40,037 nucleotides of DNA from contig QHWJ01000231.1 of assembly GCA_003222535.1 (NCBI GenBank), forward strand, positions 1 through 40,037, in the 5' to 3' direction. Of the stretch, positions 26,600 to 33,842 are shown in pieces. Source of the stretch: Acidobacteriota bacterium (GTDB lineage: Bacteria > Acidobacteriota > Vicinamibacteria > Vicinamibacterales > CAVVIG01). Position 1 is the stretch's first letter. Each line of letters opens with the position of its first letter. The notes below the pieces were generated by a model. It saw only the letters and a list, made by a program, of their open reading frames with translations, searched no databases and had not been told where the DNA came from. Made by a program: the position numbers and the translations under genes.

Positions 26600-26979
26600 T
26601 TCTGTTTCTTCACCTTTCTCGCAAGCCGATTGATCTCCTGGCGCGAGATCACGTGCTCATCGACCATGCCGACGAGGAATTGCTCCACCGACCCCGAGCA
26701 GAAACGGTCGATGATGTGACGAACGGCGCGGGCCGCAACGCCGCTCGCGGGAATTCGAGCTCGGTACACGAACGTATTCCCCACAACCTGATGACTGAGG
26801 TAGCCGCGCGCTTCCAGACGTCGCAAGAGCGTTCGTACGCTCGAATCCTTGAGCGGGTGCGCGAGCCGGAGCGCCTCTCGCACCTGCTCCGAGGTCGCCG
26901 CTCGCTTCGACCAGATGCAGTTCAAGATGGCCTGCTGGAGCTCGGTGAGAGGCCGCCTGGCTGTGTTACGTGATGTCAC
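26596..26979 (-). CDS. BlaI/MecI/CopY-family transcriptional repressor
   Basis: A 127-residue winged-helix repressor with the BlaI pattern: LTELQQAILNCIW (~11-23), SEQVREALRL, DSSVRTLLRRLEARGYLSH (recognition helix and wing, ~45-63), VYRARIPASG, and a C-terminal dimerisation helix (VEQFLVGMVDEHVISRQEINRLARKV). Such repressors are inactivated when the M56 partner cuts them, and the partner gene follows here with an ATGA overlap. The start is GTG 26979, which lies at the centre of a long palindrome likely to be its own operator. It controls its own operon and may control other sites in the genome. Confidence 0.93.
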   Translation of the reverse strand: MTSRNTARRPLTELQQAILNCIWSKRAATSEQVREALRLAHPLKDSSVRTLLRRLEARGYLSHQVVGNTFVYRARIPASGVAARAVRHIIDRFCSGSVEQFLVGMVDEHVISRQEINRLARKVKKQK

Positions 26980-26996
26980 GTGACGATCTGTAACAC
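26963..26996. promoter_or_regulatory. Palindromic operator overlapping the blaI start codon
   Basis: A 34-bp dyad centred between 26979 and 26980. The outer arms GTGTTAC (26963-26969) and GTAACAC (26990-26996) are exact complements, and the inner palindrome GTCACGTGAC (26975-26984) has the same centre; 12 of 17 pairs match. BlaI-family repressors bind palindromes at their own promoters, so autoregulation is likely. The position over the GTG start suggests direct blocking of initiation. Confidence 0.65.
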
Positions 26997-27062
26997 TTCG
27001 ACGACCGAGAGGGCAAGTGTTTTTCCTGGCGGCGTCCGGGCGCCGAGGAAGCCTGTTTGAGG

Positions 27063-27719
27063 CTAATTCACGCGGCGGGCGCCGAGAAACCGCGGCGACC
27101 AGTAGCTCGAGCTGAGACGTTCCACACGAACGACGCCCGTCGAGCTGGGCGCGTGGACGAACTCATCGCCGCCGATCGCGATGGCGACGTGCGACGGTCC
27201 TGGCTCGGTCGTCGTGAAGAAGACGATGTCACCCGGCGAGAGTTCATCGGGCGTCACTGATTTCCCTACTCGATATTGGTCCTGCACGGCGCGCGGCAAC
27301 GACACGCCGTACTGCGCGAAGACATACCGCGTGAACCCGCTGCAGTCGAAGCCGCCGGGGTCGGCGCCGCCGTTGCGATACGGCGTGCCTCGGAGCGACA
27401 GCGCGGTGCCCACCAGCGCGTAACGGTCGAGGGAGGTCCGCGTCGTGGGGCCGCCAGCCGCTGGACTCGAAGGCGGCTGGGCGGGAGCGGGCGCCGGCTC
27501 CGGCGTGGCGGCGGGCGAGCCTTCAAGCGGCTCATGCGGTGTCGTTGCCGGCATGGGGAACGGCTTCGGGACGGCGCCGGTCGACGCACACGCCACGGAG
27601 CTTGCGGCGAGGGCGAGCGCCCCAAGGACGAGCCACGTCGATTGGCGGAGACGGCCGATCACGGCACGTCTATCGGCGCCAGTGCGCCGGTACCGCAGAG
27701 TTGAGGCGCTAACCGCCAT
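27063..27719 (-). CDS. NlpC/P60-family peptidoglycan endopeptidase, probable lipoprotein
   Basis: A 218-residue exported cysteine peptidase that cuts peptidoglycan stem peptides. From ATG 27719 there is a basic n-region and a hydrophobic core (STWLVLGALALAASSVAC); Cys44 is the possible lipid site, with a weak lipobox. A Pro/Ala-rich linker (~50-92) leads to the NlpC/P60 domain (~97-218): catalytic Cys126 in GGFDCSGFTRYVF, His177 in GPSHVAIAIG, His189 in FVHAPSS. The open frame extends 30 codons further upstream, but that part overlaps the promoter of the divergent HNH gene. No clear Shine-Dalgarno. Downstream (27026-27052) is an imperfect GGCG/CGCC hairpin before blaI. Confidence 0.9.
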   Translation of the reverse strand: MAVSASTLRYRRTGADRRAVIGRLRQSTWLVLGALALAASSVACASTGAVPKPFPMPATTPHEPLEGSPAATPEPAPAPAQPPSSPAAGGPTTRTSLDRYALVGTALSLRGTPYRNGGADPGGFDCSGFTRYVFAQYGVSLPRAVQDQYRVGKSVTPDELSPGDIVFFTTTEPGPSHVAIAIGGDEFVHAPSSTGVVRVERLSSSYWSPRFLGARRVN

Positions 27720-27747
27720 GTTACAAGTGAGTTGCGGCGTCATTCGC

Positions 27748-27776
27748 TTGACACCCCGGCAGGCGTCGGGCAGAAT
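27748..27776 (+). promoter_or_regulatory. Sigma-70-like promoter of the HNH gene
   Basis: TTGACA (27748-27753), 17 bases, CAGAAT (27771-27776). The -35 matches consensus exactly and the -10 in four of six positions. The HNH start codon is 32 bases downstream of the -10. It lies in the gap between the divergent NlpC and HNH genes. Confidence 0.55.
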
Positions 27777-27808
27777 TCTACACGTCAGCGGGGTGCACCG
27801 GATCAGCA

Positions 27809-28342
27809 ATGGAACAGACGCTTCTCCTGAATGCGTCGTACGAGCCTCTCAAAATCGTCCACTGGCAGAAAGCGGTCACGCTTTGGTGCCAGGGGAAGGT
27901 CGAGGTGATTTCGGTCTACGACCGTGAGATCCGTGCAGTTTCGTTCAATTTCAAGCTGCCGTCGGTGATCCGGCTGCTCCGTTATATCAAGATCAAGCGC
28001 CGGTTCGACTACGTGCCGTTCTCGCGTGCGAACATTTACGCGCGGGACGATCACCGGTGCCAGTACTGCGGCGACGGATTTCCGACCAGCGAGCTGACCT
28101 TCGATCACGTCCTGCCGGTCGCCCAGGGCGGCCGGAAGGACTGGGAGAACATCGTCACGTGCTGCGTCACGTGCAATCGCAGGAAAGGCGGGCGCACGCC
28201 TCGTGAAGCGGGGATGCATCTGATGCGGATGCCCAAGCGCCCGGTGTCCGCCCCGGCCATCCGCATCACCGTCGGCCTCAGAAACGCACCCGACAGCTGG
28301 CGCGACTATCTCTACTGGAACGTCGAGCTCGACGATACGTGA
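27809..28342 (+). CDS. HNH endonuclease domain protein
   Basis: A 177-residue protein of the widespread HNH family. The N-terminal part begins MEQTLLLNASYEPLKIVHW with KAVTLWCQGKVEVISVYDR. The nuclease core has a zinc-binding CQYCG (~90-94), the ββα-metal motif DHVLPVAQGG (~107-116) with DWENIVTC, and a second pair CVTCNRRKGG (~128-137). The C-terminal tail contains RDYLYWNVELDD. No signal peptide. Proteins of this type are common single-copy genes in Acidobacteriota and other phyla, often without any restriction or phage context; the biological role is not known. A good promoter lies upstream and a 7-bp-repeat hairpin lies just after the stop. Confidence 0.9.
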   Translation: MEQTLLLNASYEPLKIVHWQKAVTLWCQGKVEVISVYDREIRAVSFNFKLPSVIRLLRYIKIKRRFDYVPFSRANIYARDDHRCQYCGDGFPTSELTFDHVLPVAQGGRKDWENIVTCCVTCNRRKGGRTPREAGMHLMRMPKRPVSAPAIRITVGLRNAPDSWRDYLYWNVELDDT

Positions 28343-28355
28343 AGATCAGGGATCC

Positions 28356-28441
28356 GCTCTCAACTCTCAACTCTCAAGGCTCAAGTCTCAACTCTCACCG
28401 CCGCTGAGCCTTGACACATGAGAGTTGAGAGTTGAGAGTTG
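28356..28441. repeat. CTCTCAA-repeat hairpin
   Basis: The left part (28356-28396) consists of tandem CTCTCAA/CTCAACT units followed by AGGCTCAAG. The right part (28404-28441) is its near complement (TGAGCCTTGACA, then GAGAGTT units). The two arms can form a long imperfect stem. It fills the gap between the HNH gene and the propeller gene and could end transcription from both sides. Confidence 0.8.
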
Positions 28442-28456
28442 GTCTTTGAAACCCGC

Positions 28457-29491
28457 ATGCCTCCCCCTCGTGTAACCGCCATCCATCCGCTCCGTGCGAT
28501 TGAAGGCGGCCGCATCACCATCGAAGGCGCCGGGTTTCCCGTTGACGAGCCGAAACTGCCCGAGGTGCGTGTCGGCGAATCGTCCGCCCGTCTCGTCTAC
28601 CTGTCGCCAACCCGGCTCGTCGCGATCGTCCCCTCGGACCTCGAGGGCGGACGCACGACCGTGCGCGTCGACGGTGCCAGGGTCTTCGACGCTGCGCAGG
28701 GCGGCGCGAGCTCTTCGAAGGGCGGAGGTGCGTTCATCGACATCGCCGCGCCATTTGCCACCGGTCTTCACCAGGTCGATAACCCGGTCTTCGATCGTGA
28801 CGGCAATCTCTATGTGACCTATAGCGGCACGCGCGGCCAGCAGGTGCCGGTGTCGATTTTTCGCGTGCGTCCGAACGGCACGCGCGAGACCTTCTCGTCC
28901 GGCATCGTGAACCCGACGTCGATGGCGATCGATCCCGCGGGCCGGCTGTACGTGTCGAGCCGATTCGAGGGAACCGTGTACCGCGTGGCGTCCGACGGAT
29001 CGACCGAAACTTTTGCCAGCGACCTTGGCGTCGCCTGCGGGCTCGCGTTCGCCGCTGACGGGACGCTGTTTGTCGGCGATCGGTCCGGCACGATTTTCCG
29101 AGTCGATTCGTCGGGACGAGCGAGGACGTTCGCGTCGCTGCCGTCGAGCGTCGCCGCATTTCATCTGGCGGTCGGTCCCGACCGTGCGCTGTACGTCGCC
29201 GGTCCGACGTTGTCGTCCTACGATCCGCTTTACCGCATCGATCCCGACGGCGCCGTCACGACCACGTATTCCGGATTTGGCCGGCCCCAGGGGTTGGCGT
29301 TCGATCCGCAGGGATCGCTGTTCGTCGTGGAGGCGCTGGCCGGATCGAGCGGGTTGTATCGTATTCCGCCCGACGGCGCGCCCGAGCTCGTGCTCACCGG
29401 ACCGGCGCTTGTCGGCGTTGCCTTCGATCGAGATGGCACGCTGGTGGTGTCGTCCAACGAGACGGCGTATCGCCTCTCACCGTCCGGCTGA
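28457..29491 (+). CDS. IPT/TIG - NHL/SMP-30-like six-bladed beta-propeller protein
   Basis: A 344-residue protein. Residues ~5-80 resemble an IPT/TIG immunoglobulin-like domain (RVTAIHPLRAIEGGRITIEG, SPTRLVAIVPSDLEGG). Residues ~95-340 form repeated blades of the gluconolactonase/NHL type (NPVFDRDGNLYVTYSG, TSMAIDPAGRLYVSSRFEGT, CGLAFAADGTLFVGDRSGT, QGLAFDPQGSLFVVEALAG). No signal peptide is visible from ATG 28457, which is odd for such domains; the frame runs back to a TTG at 28439 inside the upstream repeat without adding one. Function is unknown: ligand or lactone binding is possible, but catalytic metal ligands were not identified. The final codons already belong to the downstream 51-52-bp repeat. 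Confidence 0.8.
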   Translation: MPPPRVTAIHPLRAIEGGRITIEGAGFPVDEPKLPEVRVGESSARLVYLSPTRLVAIVPSDLEGGRTTVRVDGARVFDAAQGGASSSKGGGAFIDIAAPFATGLHQVDNPVFDRDGNLYVTYSGTRGQQVPVSIFRVRPNGTRETFSSGIVNPTSMAIDPAGRLYVSSRFEGTVYRVASDGSTETFASDLGVACGLAFAADGTLFVGDRSGTIFRVDSSGRARTFASLPSSVAAFHLAVGPDRALYVAGPTLSSYDPLYRIDPDGAVTTTYSGFGRPQGLAFDPQGSLFVVEALAGSSGLYRIPPDGAPELVLTGPALVGVAFDRDGTLVVSSNETAYRLSPSG

Positions 29492-29601
29492 AGGGGGACA
29501 CTACCGGAGAGAGCGACTCGTTGCACCGGTGCCGTCCGCCTGAAGCGCACACGACCGGAGAGAACGACTCGTCGCACCGGTGGCGTCCGGCTTCAGCCGG
29601 A
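29481..29601. repeat. Tandem 51-52-bp REP-like repeat
   Basis: Units start at 29481, 29533 and 29584 (the last one partial). Each begins CGTCCGSCT followed by GAAG or TCAG, and the first two continue ACCGGAGAGARCGACTCG and GCACCGGTG. The partial third unit makes the palindrome GTCCGGCTTCAGCCGGAC. The first unit overlaps the end of the propeller gene and the last runs into the presumed promoter of the permease. Confidence 0.75.
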
Positions 29602-29606
29602 CCGGA

Positions 29607-29612
29607 TACAAT
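29607..29612 (+). promoter_or_regulatory. -10-like hexamer close to the permease start
   Basis: TACAAT lies ten bases before ATG 29623, and no Shine-Dalgarno is present between. A -35 element is not evident. Suggests a near-leaderless transcript. Confidence 0.4.
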
Positions 29613-29622
29613 CGCGCTCCAT

Positions 29623-31500
29623 ATGTCGCAGCTGTTTCGGCGGAAGCCGATCGCGGCTCTCGTCGAGGACACCAGAGGCGAGCACAGCCTGAAGCGGGCG
29701 CTCGGCGCGGGCGATCTGATCATGCTGGCGATCGGCGCGGTGATCGGCGCCGGCATCTTCGGGGCGATCGGCACCGCGGCGGCTGGACAGATCGGTCCCA
29801 ACGGCGAGGTCATCCGCCAGGGCGCCGGGCCGGCGCTGGTCTTCTCGTTCATCCTCCTTGGCGGCGCGTGCGCGCTGGCGGGGCTCTGTTACGCGGAGCT
29901 CGCCGCGATGATTCCGCAGGCGGGGAGCGCGTACGCGTATTCGTACGCCACGCTCGGCGAGCTGGTCGCGTGGATTATCGGCTGGGACCTGATTCTCGAG
30001 TATGCGGTCGGCAACGTGGCTGTCGCGATCTCGTGGGGCGATTACTTCAACACCCTGCTGCGGGGTTTCAATGTGCAGCTGCCGGTCTGGCTGACCACCG
30101 GCTATCGCACCGCACTCCTCAGCCCGGACCCGCAGACCCACGGCTTGATCGCGTCCGCCCCGCACATCGCCGGGATTCCCGTCCTCGTCCACGTGCCGGC
30201 CTTTTCGATCGTGATGCTGATCACGTGGCTGCTGCTGCGCGGCGCGCGCGAGAGCGCGACGGCCAACAACATCATGGTCACCATCAAGCTGGTGGCGCTG
30301 TCGCTCTTTGTCCTTGTCGGCGCCACGCATCTTCACACCGGGAATTACCACCCGTTCGCGCCGAACGGGTTCACCGGCATCCATCAGGGCGCCGCGATCG
30401 TGTTCTTTGCCTACATCGGCTTCGACGCCATCTCGACCGCGGCCGAGGAGACGGTGAACCCGCAGCGCAACCTGCCCATCGGGATCCTCGGCGGGCTCGC
30501 CGTCTGCACGGTGATCTACGTCATCGTCGGCGGCGTGCTGACGGGCATGGTTCCGTACAAGGAGCTGGCGGTCGCGGATCCGCTCGCGCGCGCGCTCGAG
30601 CTCTCCGGATTCAAGACCGTCGGCTGGTTCGTCGCGCTCGGCGCAGCGGTGTCGATGTCGGCGGTGCTGCTCGTGTTTCAGTACGGCCAGCCGCGCATTT
30701 TCTTCGCCATGGCGCGCGACGGCCTGCTCCCGAAATGGGCCGCCCGCCTCAATCCGATCACGAAGATTCCGGCGACGACGACGATCATCACGGGGATTTT
30801 CGTGGCGGCGTGGGCGCTCGTCGGCGACGCGGCGGAAACCTACGACCTGACCAACATCGGGACGCTGTTCGCCTTCATGCTCGTCAGCATCGGCGTGCTC
30901 GTGCTGCGGTGCATCGAGCCCAGTCGACCTCGACCGTTCAACGTACCGCTGGCAGGTCCGGTCTGTCTGCTGTCCACGCTCGGCTGTGCCTTCATCATGT
31001 ACGGTCTGCCGTCAACCGCCTGGAAGCGGTTTGCCGTGTGGCTCGCCGTAGGACTCGCGACATATTTCATATATGGGATTCGGTATAGCAGGCTGAGGCT
31101 GCTCACAGAGGACGCTGTAAGATCAGATTCGCTCAGTGAACTGTCGCTGCCAAAGTTGCTCTTCTCATGGAGAGGCCGGACATCACTTGAGGGATTCTGG
31201 CTGGGATTGACATTCGCGCTTCTGCTTCCGGCCACGATCATTATCGTACCGCTTCCAGAGCGCTGGGTTCTGGCGATTCCATATGTTCTATTGGTTGTCA
31301 TCGCCGCCGCTGCAAGTATTTGGATATCGCTGGTCGCGCAAGTGAAACGGTGGCACGACAGAAACAAGTCTGCCTGGATGATTCTCGTCAACATCATTCC
31401 GGTGATAGGAATCTCCTGGATGTTGATCGAACTGGGATTCGTCAAAGGCACGATCGGTGCGAACCGATACGGCAAGGATCCCGCGGCAAACGGCGCTTGA
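29623..31500 (+). CDS. APC-superfamily amino-acid permease fused to a C-terminal DUF805 membrane domain
   Basis: A 625-residue inner-membrane protein. Residues ~25-480 are a standard APC/cationic amino-acid transporter-like permease (GDLIMLAIGAVIGAGIFGAI, CYAELAAMIPQAGSAYAY, FFAYIGFDAISTAAEETVNP, TTIITGIFVAAWALVG) with about 12 helices. After YFIYGIRYSRLR and a short linker, residues ~500-625 match a complete DUF805 domain: LLFSWRGRTSLEGFWLG at its start, VKRWHDRNKSAWMILVNIIP in the middle and GTIGANRYGKDPAANGA at the end. DUF805 is normally a separate small membrane protein. From about 31060 the DNA is visibly less GC-rich, with more ATA, AGA/AGG and CTT codons than the permease part, which suggests that the tail was acquired later. 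Substrate is probably an amino acid. Confidence 0.9.
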   Translation: MSQLFRRKPIAALVEDTRGEHSLKRALGAGDLIMLAIGAVIGAGIFGAIGTAAAGQIGPNGEVIRQGAGPALVFSFILLGGACALAGLCYAELAAMIPQAGSAYAYSYATLGELVAWIIGWDLILEYAVGNVAVAISWGDYFNTLLRGFNVQLPVWLTTGYRTALLSPDPQTHGLIASAPHIAGIPVLVHVPAFSIVMLITWLLLRGARESATANNIMVTIKLVALSLFVLVGATHLHTGNYHPFAPNGFTGIHQGAAIVFFAYIGFDAISTAAEETVNPQRNLPIGILGGLAVCTVIYVIVGGVLTGMVPYKELAVADPLARALELSGFKTVGWFVALGAAVSMSAVLLVFQYGQPRIFFAMARDGLLPKWAARLNPITKIPATTTIITGIFVAAWALVGDAAETYDLTNIGTLFAFMLVSIGVLVLRCIEPSRPRPFNVPLAGPVCLLSTLGCAFIMYGLPSTAWKRFAVWLAVGLATYFIYGIRYSRLRLLTEDAVRSDSLSELSLPKLLFSWRGRTSLEGFWLGLTFALLLPATIIIVPLPERWVLAIPYVLLVVIAAAASIWISLVAQVKRWHDRNKSAWMILVNIIPVIGISWMLIELGFVKGTIGANRYGKDPAANGA

Positions 31501-31522
31501 GGAGTCCACGTGTCCACGACGT

Positions 31523-31591
31523 ACAACGCAGAAAACGCGGAACTCGCAGAGAGGAATTCTGGCTCTGCGGTTTCAGCGGGTTCTGCGTTGT
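31523..31591. repeat. Imperfect 29-bp inverted repeat of the CGCAGA type
   Basis: ACAACGCAGAA (31523-31533) is the exact complement of TTCTGCGTTGT (31581-31591). Inside them the arms continue to CGCAGAG and CTCTGCG with a few mismatches. It lies 22 bp after the permease stop and may act as its terminator. Confidence 0.75.
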
Positions 31592-31657
31592 TCGTCCTGA
31601 GCTGAGATATGCAGCCGCTGAATGGCGCCAGCAAGCGTGACATGTTCACGGCATTGG

Positions 31658-31737
31658 AACGCGAAGCCCGCGAAGCACGCATCCCTCGACAGGCTCGGAT
31701 GAAGCTAAAGATCTGTCTGCTTTGCGGGCTTCGCGTT
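31658..31737. repeat. 20-bp inverted repeat before the CoA-transferase gene
   Basis: AACGCGAAGCCCGCGAAGCA (31658-31677) and the complement of 31718-31737 differ at one position. The loop contains CTCGACAGGCTCGG, close to the core of the 24-bp units found inside the next gene. The right arm ends 20 bp before the start codon. Confidence 0.75.
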
Positions 31738-31756
31738 GATCGTCGCCGGCGCTGCC

Positions 31757-32962
31757 ATGCGACCGCTTGACGGCGTGCGTGTGCTCGACGTGACGCGCCT
31801 TCTCCCCGGCTCGTACGCGACGCTCCTCCTGGCGGACCTCGGCGCCGACGTCGTCAAGGTCGAGGACCCGCGCGGCGGCGACGGGATGAGGACGCTGCCG
31901 CTCGCGGACGGCCGAAACGTCTACTTCGAGCTCCTCAACCGCAACAAGCGCAGCGTCACCCTCGACTTGAGATCGCCGGATGCGGCCGCCGTCCTCGATG
32001 CGCTCTGCGCGCACGCCGACGTGATCGTCGACAGCTTTCGTCCGTCCACGGCTCGCCGGCTCCGCGTCGATCCCGCGGTGCTTCGCGCGCGGCATCCCCA
32101 TCTCGTCTGCGCCTCGATCAGCGGCTTCGGTCAGAGCGGGCCGTACGCCGAGCGCGCCGCGCACGACATCAACTACCAGGCGCTTGCCGGATTGCTGTTC
32201 GCTCGTGGGTCGACCCGTTCGACAAGCTCAGGGCAGGCCCATTCGGCAGGCTCAGGGCAGGCCCGTTCGACAGGCTCAGGGCAGGCGGGCTCAACACGAG
32301 CGAAAAAGGATGCCCTCGCCCCGAGCGCGTCGAAGGGCGAGCCTCGGATGCCGGGTCCGCTCGTGGGGGACATCGGCGCCGCGACGCAGACGGCAATCGG
32401 TGTCCTCGCGGCTCTTCTGCTGCGGGCGCGAACGGGCGGGGGCAGCGTCGTCGATGTGTCGATTCACGAGGCCGCGATGGCCTGGTCGATGTTTCCGTCC
32501 ACGCCCGATCTCGAGAACGCCTGCTATGCCATGTACGAGACGGCGGACGGCCACTGGCTTGCGCTCGGGGCGCTCGAGCCAAAGTTCTGGATCGGCTTCT
32601 GCGAGCGCATCGGACGGCCCGACCTCGCGCCGCTTCAGCACGCGCCGGACGAAGAGCGGGCGCGGGTGTTGCGCGACGTGCGTGAGGTGATGCGCGGCCG
32701 CACGCGAGACCAGTGGCTGGCGCACTTCGCAGACGCTGACGTCTGTCTCACGCCGATCAACACACTGGCTGAGGCGCTCGCCGATCCGCATGTCGCCGCG
32801 CGAGGTGTCGTATCGCGCGACCGAGGAACGATACACATCACGCCGCCGCACGCCGAGGTACGACCCGCCCCCGCGCTGGGTGCCGACACCGATGAGGTTC
32901 TCGATGCCGCAGGAATCGGCGTGTCCGAGCGCTCGCGTCTGCGTGCTGCCGGCGTTATCTGA
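31757..32962 (+). CDS. CaiB/BaiF family III CoA transferase, alpha-methylacyl-CoA racemase-like, with in-frame repeat insertion
   Basis: A 401-residue cytoplasmic enzyme acting on acyl-CoA thioesters. The N-terminus is typical (GVRVLDVTRLLPGSYATLLLADLGADVVKVE). Later come NRNKRSVTLDLR and ISGFGQSGPYAERAAHDINY, where Asp137 in HDINY corresponds to the catalytic Asp of alpha-methylacyl-CoA racemases; the racemase branch is therefore more likely than formyl- or carnitine-CoA transferase. Codons ~148-197 (GSTRSTSSGQA...) are foreign to the family: they are three 24-bp repeats plus flanking repeat DNA, inserted in frame between ALAGLL and PGPLVGDIG. The enzyme may still fold, with a 50-residue low-complexity loop. 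ATG 31757 is chosen because homology begins at MRPLDGV; a TTG at 31736 is also in frame. Confidence 0.88.
   Translation: MRPLDGVRVLDVTRLLPGSYATLLLADLGADVVKVEDPRGGDGMRTLPLADGRNVYFELLNRNKRSVTLDLRSPDAAAVLDALCAHADVIVDSFRPSTARRLRVDPAVLRARHPHLVCASISGFGQSGPYAERAAHDINYQALAGLLFARGSTRSTSSGQAHSAGSGQARSTGSGQAGSTRAKKDALAPSASKGEPRMPGPLVGDIGAATQTAIGVLAALLLRARTGGGSVVDVSIHEAAMAWSMFPSTPDLENACYAMYETADGHWLALGALEPKFWIGFCERIGRPDLAPLQHAPDEERARVLRDVREVMRGRTRDQWLAHFADADVCLTPINTLAEALADPHVAARGVVSRDRGTIHITPPHAEVRPAPALGADTDEVLDAAGIGVSERSRLRAAGVI
32214..32285 (+). repeat. Three 24-bp tandem repeats within the CoA-transferase gene
   Basis: Units at 32214-32237, 32238-32261 and 32262-32285, each CCCRTTCGRCARGCTCAGGG followed by CAGG. 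The reverse complement has the core CCTGAGCYTGYCGAA, an interspersed repeat type seen in many bacterial genomes. As 24 is divisible by three, the reading frame is kept and each unit gives eight residues (RSTSSGQA-like). Confidence 0.9.
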
Positions 32963-33010
32963 CCAGGGACGTTCGGAGCGCGAAGGCTTCAGCTGCGGTG
33001 ATCGCCGTGG

Positions 33011-33832
33011 TTATCGTTTCGCCGCCGACGCGAGCACCGCCGGCATCGGGATCACGAACCCGCCTTCCTGCGCATGTGCCTCGACCCCGCGGCGCACGGC
33101 TGCGCGAATCGAGGCAAGCGCGCTCGGCGTCTGCGCGCGCAAGACCGCAGCGGTTCGCACGCCGCCGCGCGAGAGCGCGTCGAACACCGCATCGGCCGAT
33201 TGTAGGCGCCACGTCAACGCCAGTTGCCGGACATCGACGTCGGTGAACCCGGCTTGTTCCAACGTTCGACGCGTCTCGTCAGGCGCGCTGAAGCGGAAGA
33301 ACGGCGGACCTTCCGGCAGCCGTACATCGGTTGTTCCGAATTCCTCGATCGCGCGCAGGGCCATGCCGAACCCGACGGCCTGGTCGGGGCCCGCCCAGAC
33401 CGTGAACGCGTACCGTCCACCCGCGCGCAGGACACGATGCGCTTCCGCGAGCGCGGTATCGGGCCGCGCGAGATGCAGCAGTCCGAAGTTCATCACCACG
33501 GCGTCGAACGACGCGACGTCGAACGGCAACGCTTCGGCGTCGCCTGCGCGGAAGGTGATTGCCGGATGCCGTCGGCGCGCTTCCTCGATCATCGCCGCAG
33601 AGAAGTCGAGGCCGACGACCTCGGCGCCGCGTGCCGCGGCCGCGCCGGCGATGAATCCCGGACCGGTCGCGACGTCGAGAAGTCTCGCGCCGGCCGCCGC
33701 TCGGACGGCGTCGAGCAGCGCGTCGGCGGTCTGCACGGTCACGGATCCGAACGCGTCGCCATAGTGTTCGGCCGCGCGCTCCCAGCCCGCCTGCTCGAAG
33801 TCGTGGAACGCGGATGGATCGATCGTCGTCAT
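33011..33832 (-). CDS. Class I SAM-dependent methyltransferase
   Basis: A 273-residue cytoplasmic methyltransferase of the Methyltransf_11/25 type. Motif I is RLLDVATGPGFIAGAAAARG (~50-69), with GLDFSAAMIEEARRR (motif II), FRAGDAEALPFDVASFDAVV (motif III) and GLLHLARPDTALAEAHRVLR next. The N-terminal MTTIDPSAFHDFEQAGWERA is shared with the broken paralogue at 34494-34658. ATG 33832 lies ten bases after the vapC stop, so the gene probably belongs to the vapBC transcript. The frame extends ten codons upstream into vapC. The substrate is unknown. Confidence 0.88.
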   Translation of the reverse strand: MTTIDPSAFHDFEQAGWERAAEHYGDAFGSVTVQTADALLDAVRAAAGARLLDVATGPGFIAGAAAARGAEVVGLDFSAAMIEEARRRHPAITFRAGDAEALPFDVASFDAVVMNFGLLHLARPDTALAEAHRVLRAGGRYAFTVWAGPDQAVGFGMALRAIEEFGTTDVRLPEGPPFFRFSAPDETRRTLEQAGFTDVDVRQLALTWRLQSADAVFDALSRGGVRTAAVLRAQTPSALASIRAAVRRGVEAHAQEGGFVIPMPAVLASAAKR

Positions 33833-33842
33833 TGAGGCGCGC

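Noticed and set aside
27026-27052. Intrinsic terminator between the NlpC gene and blaI
   Set aside because: The hairpin is imperfect, and on the transcribed strand it is followed by A-rich sequence instead of a T-tract.
28356-28441. Possible CRISPR or attachment site
   Set aside because: Simple 7-bp tandem units in inverted arrangement, with no spacers and no integrase in the window.
32214-32285. Possible CRISPR-like array (three 24-bp units)
   Set aside because: Units abut without spacers and lie inside a gene; no cas genes nearby.
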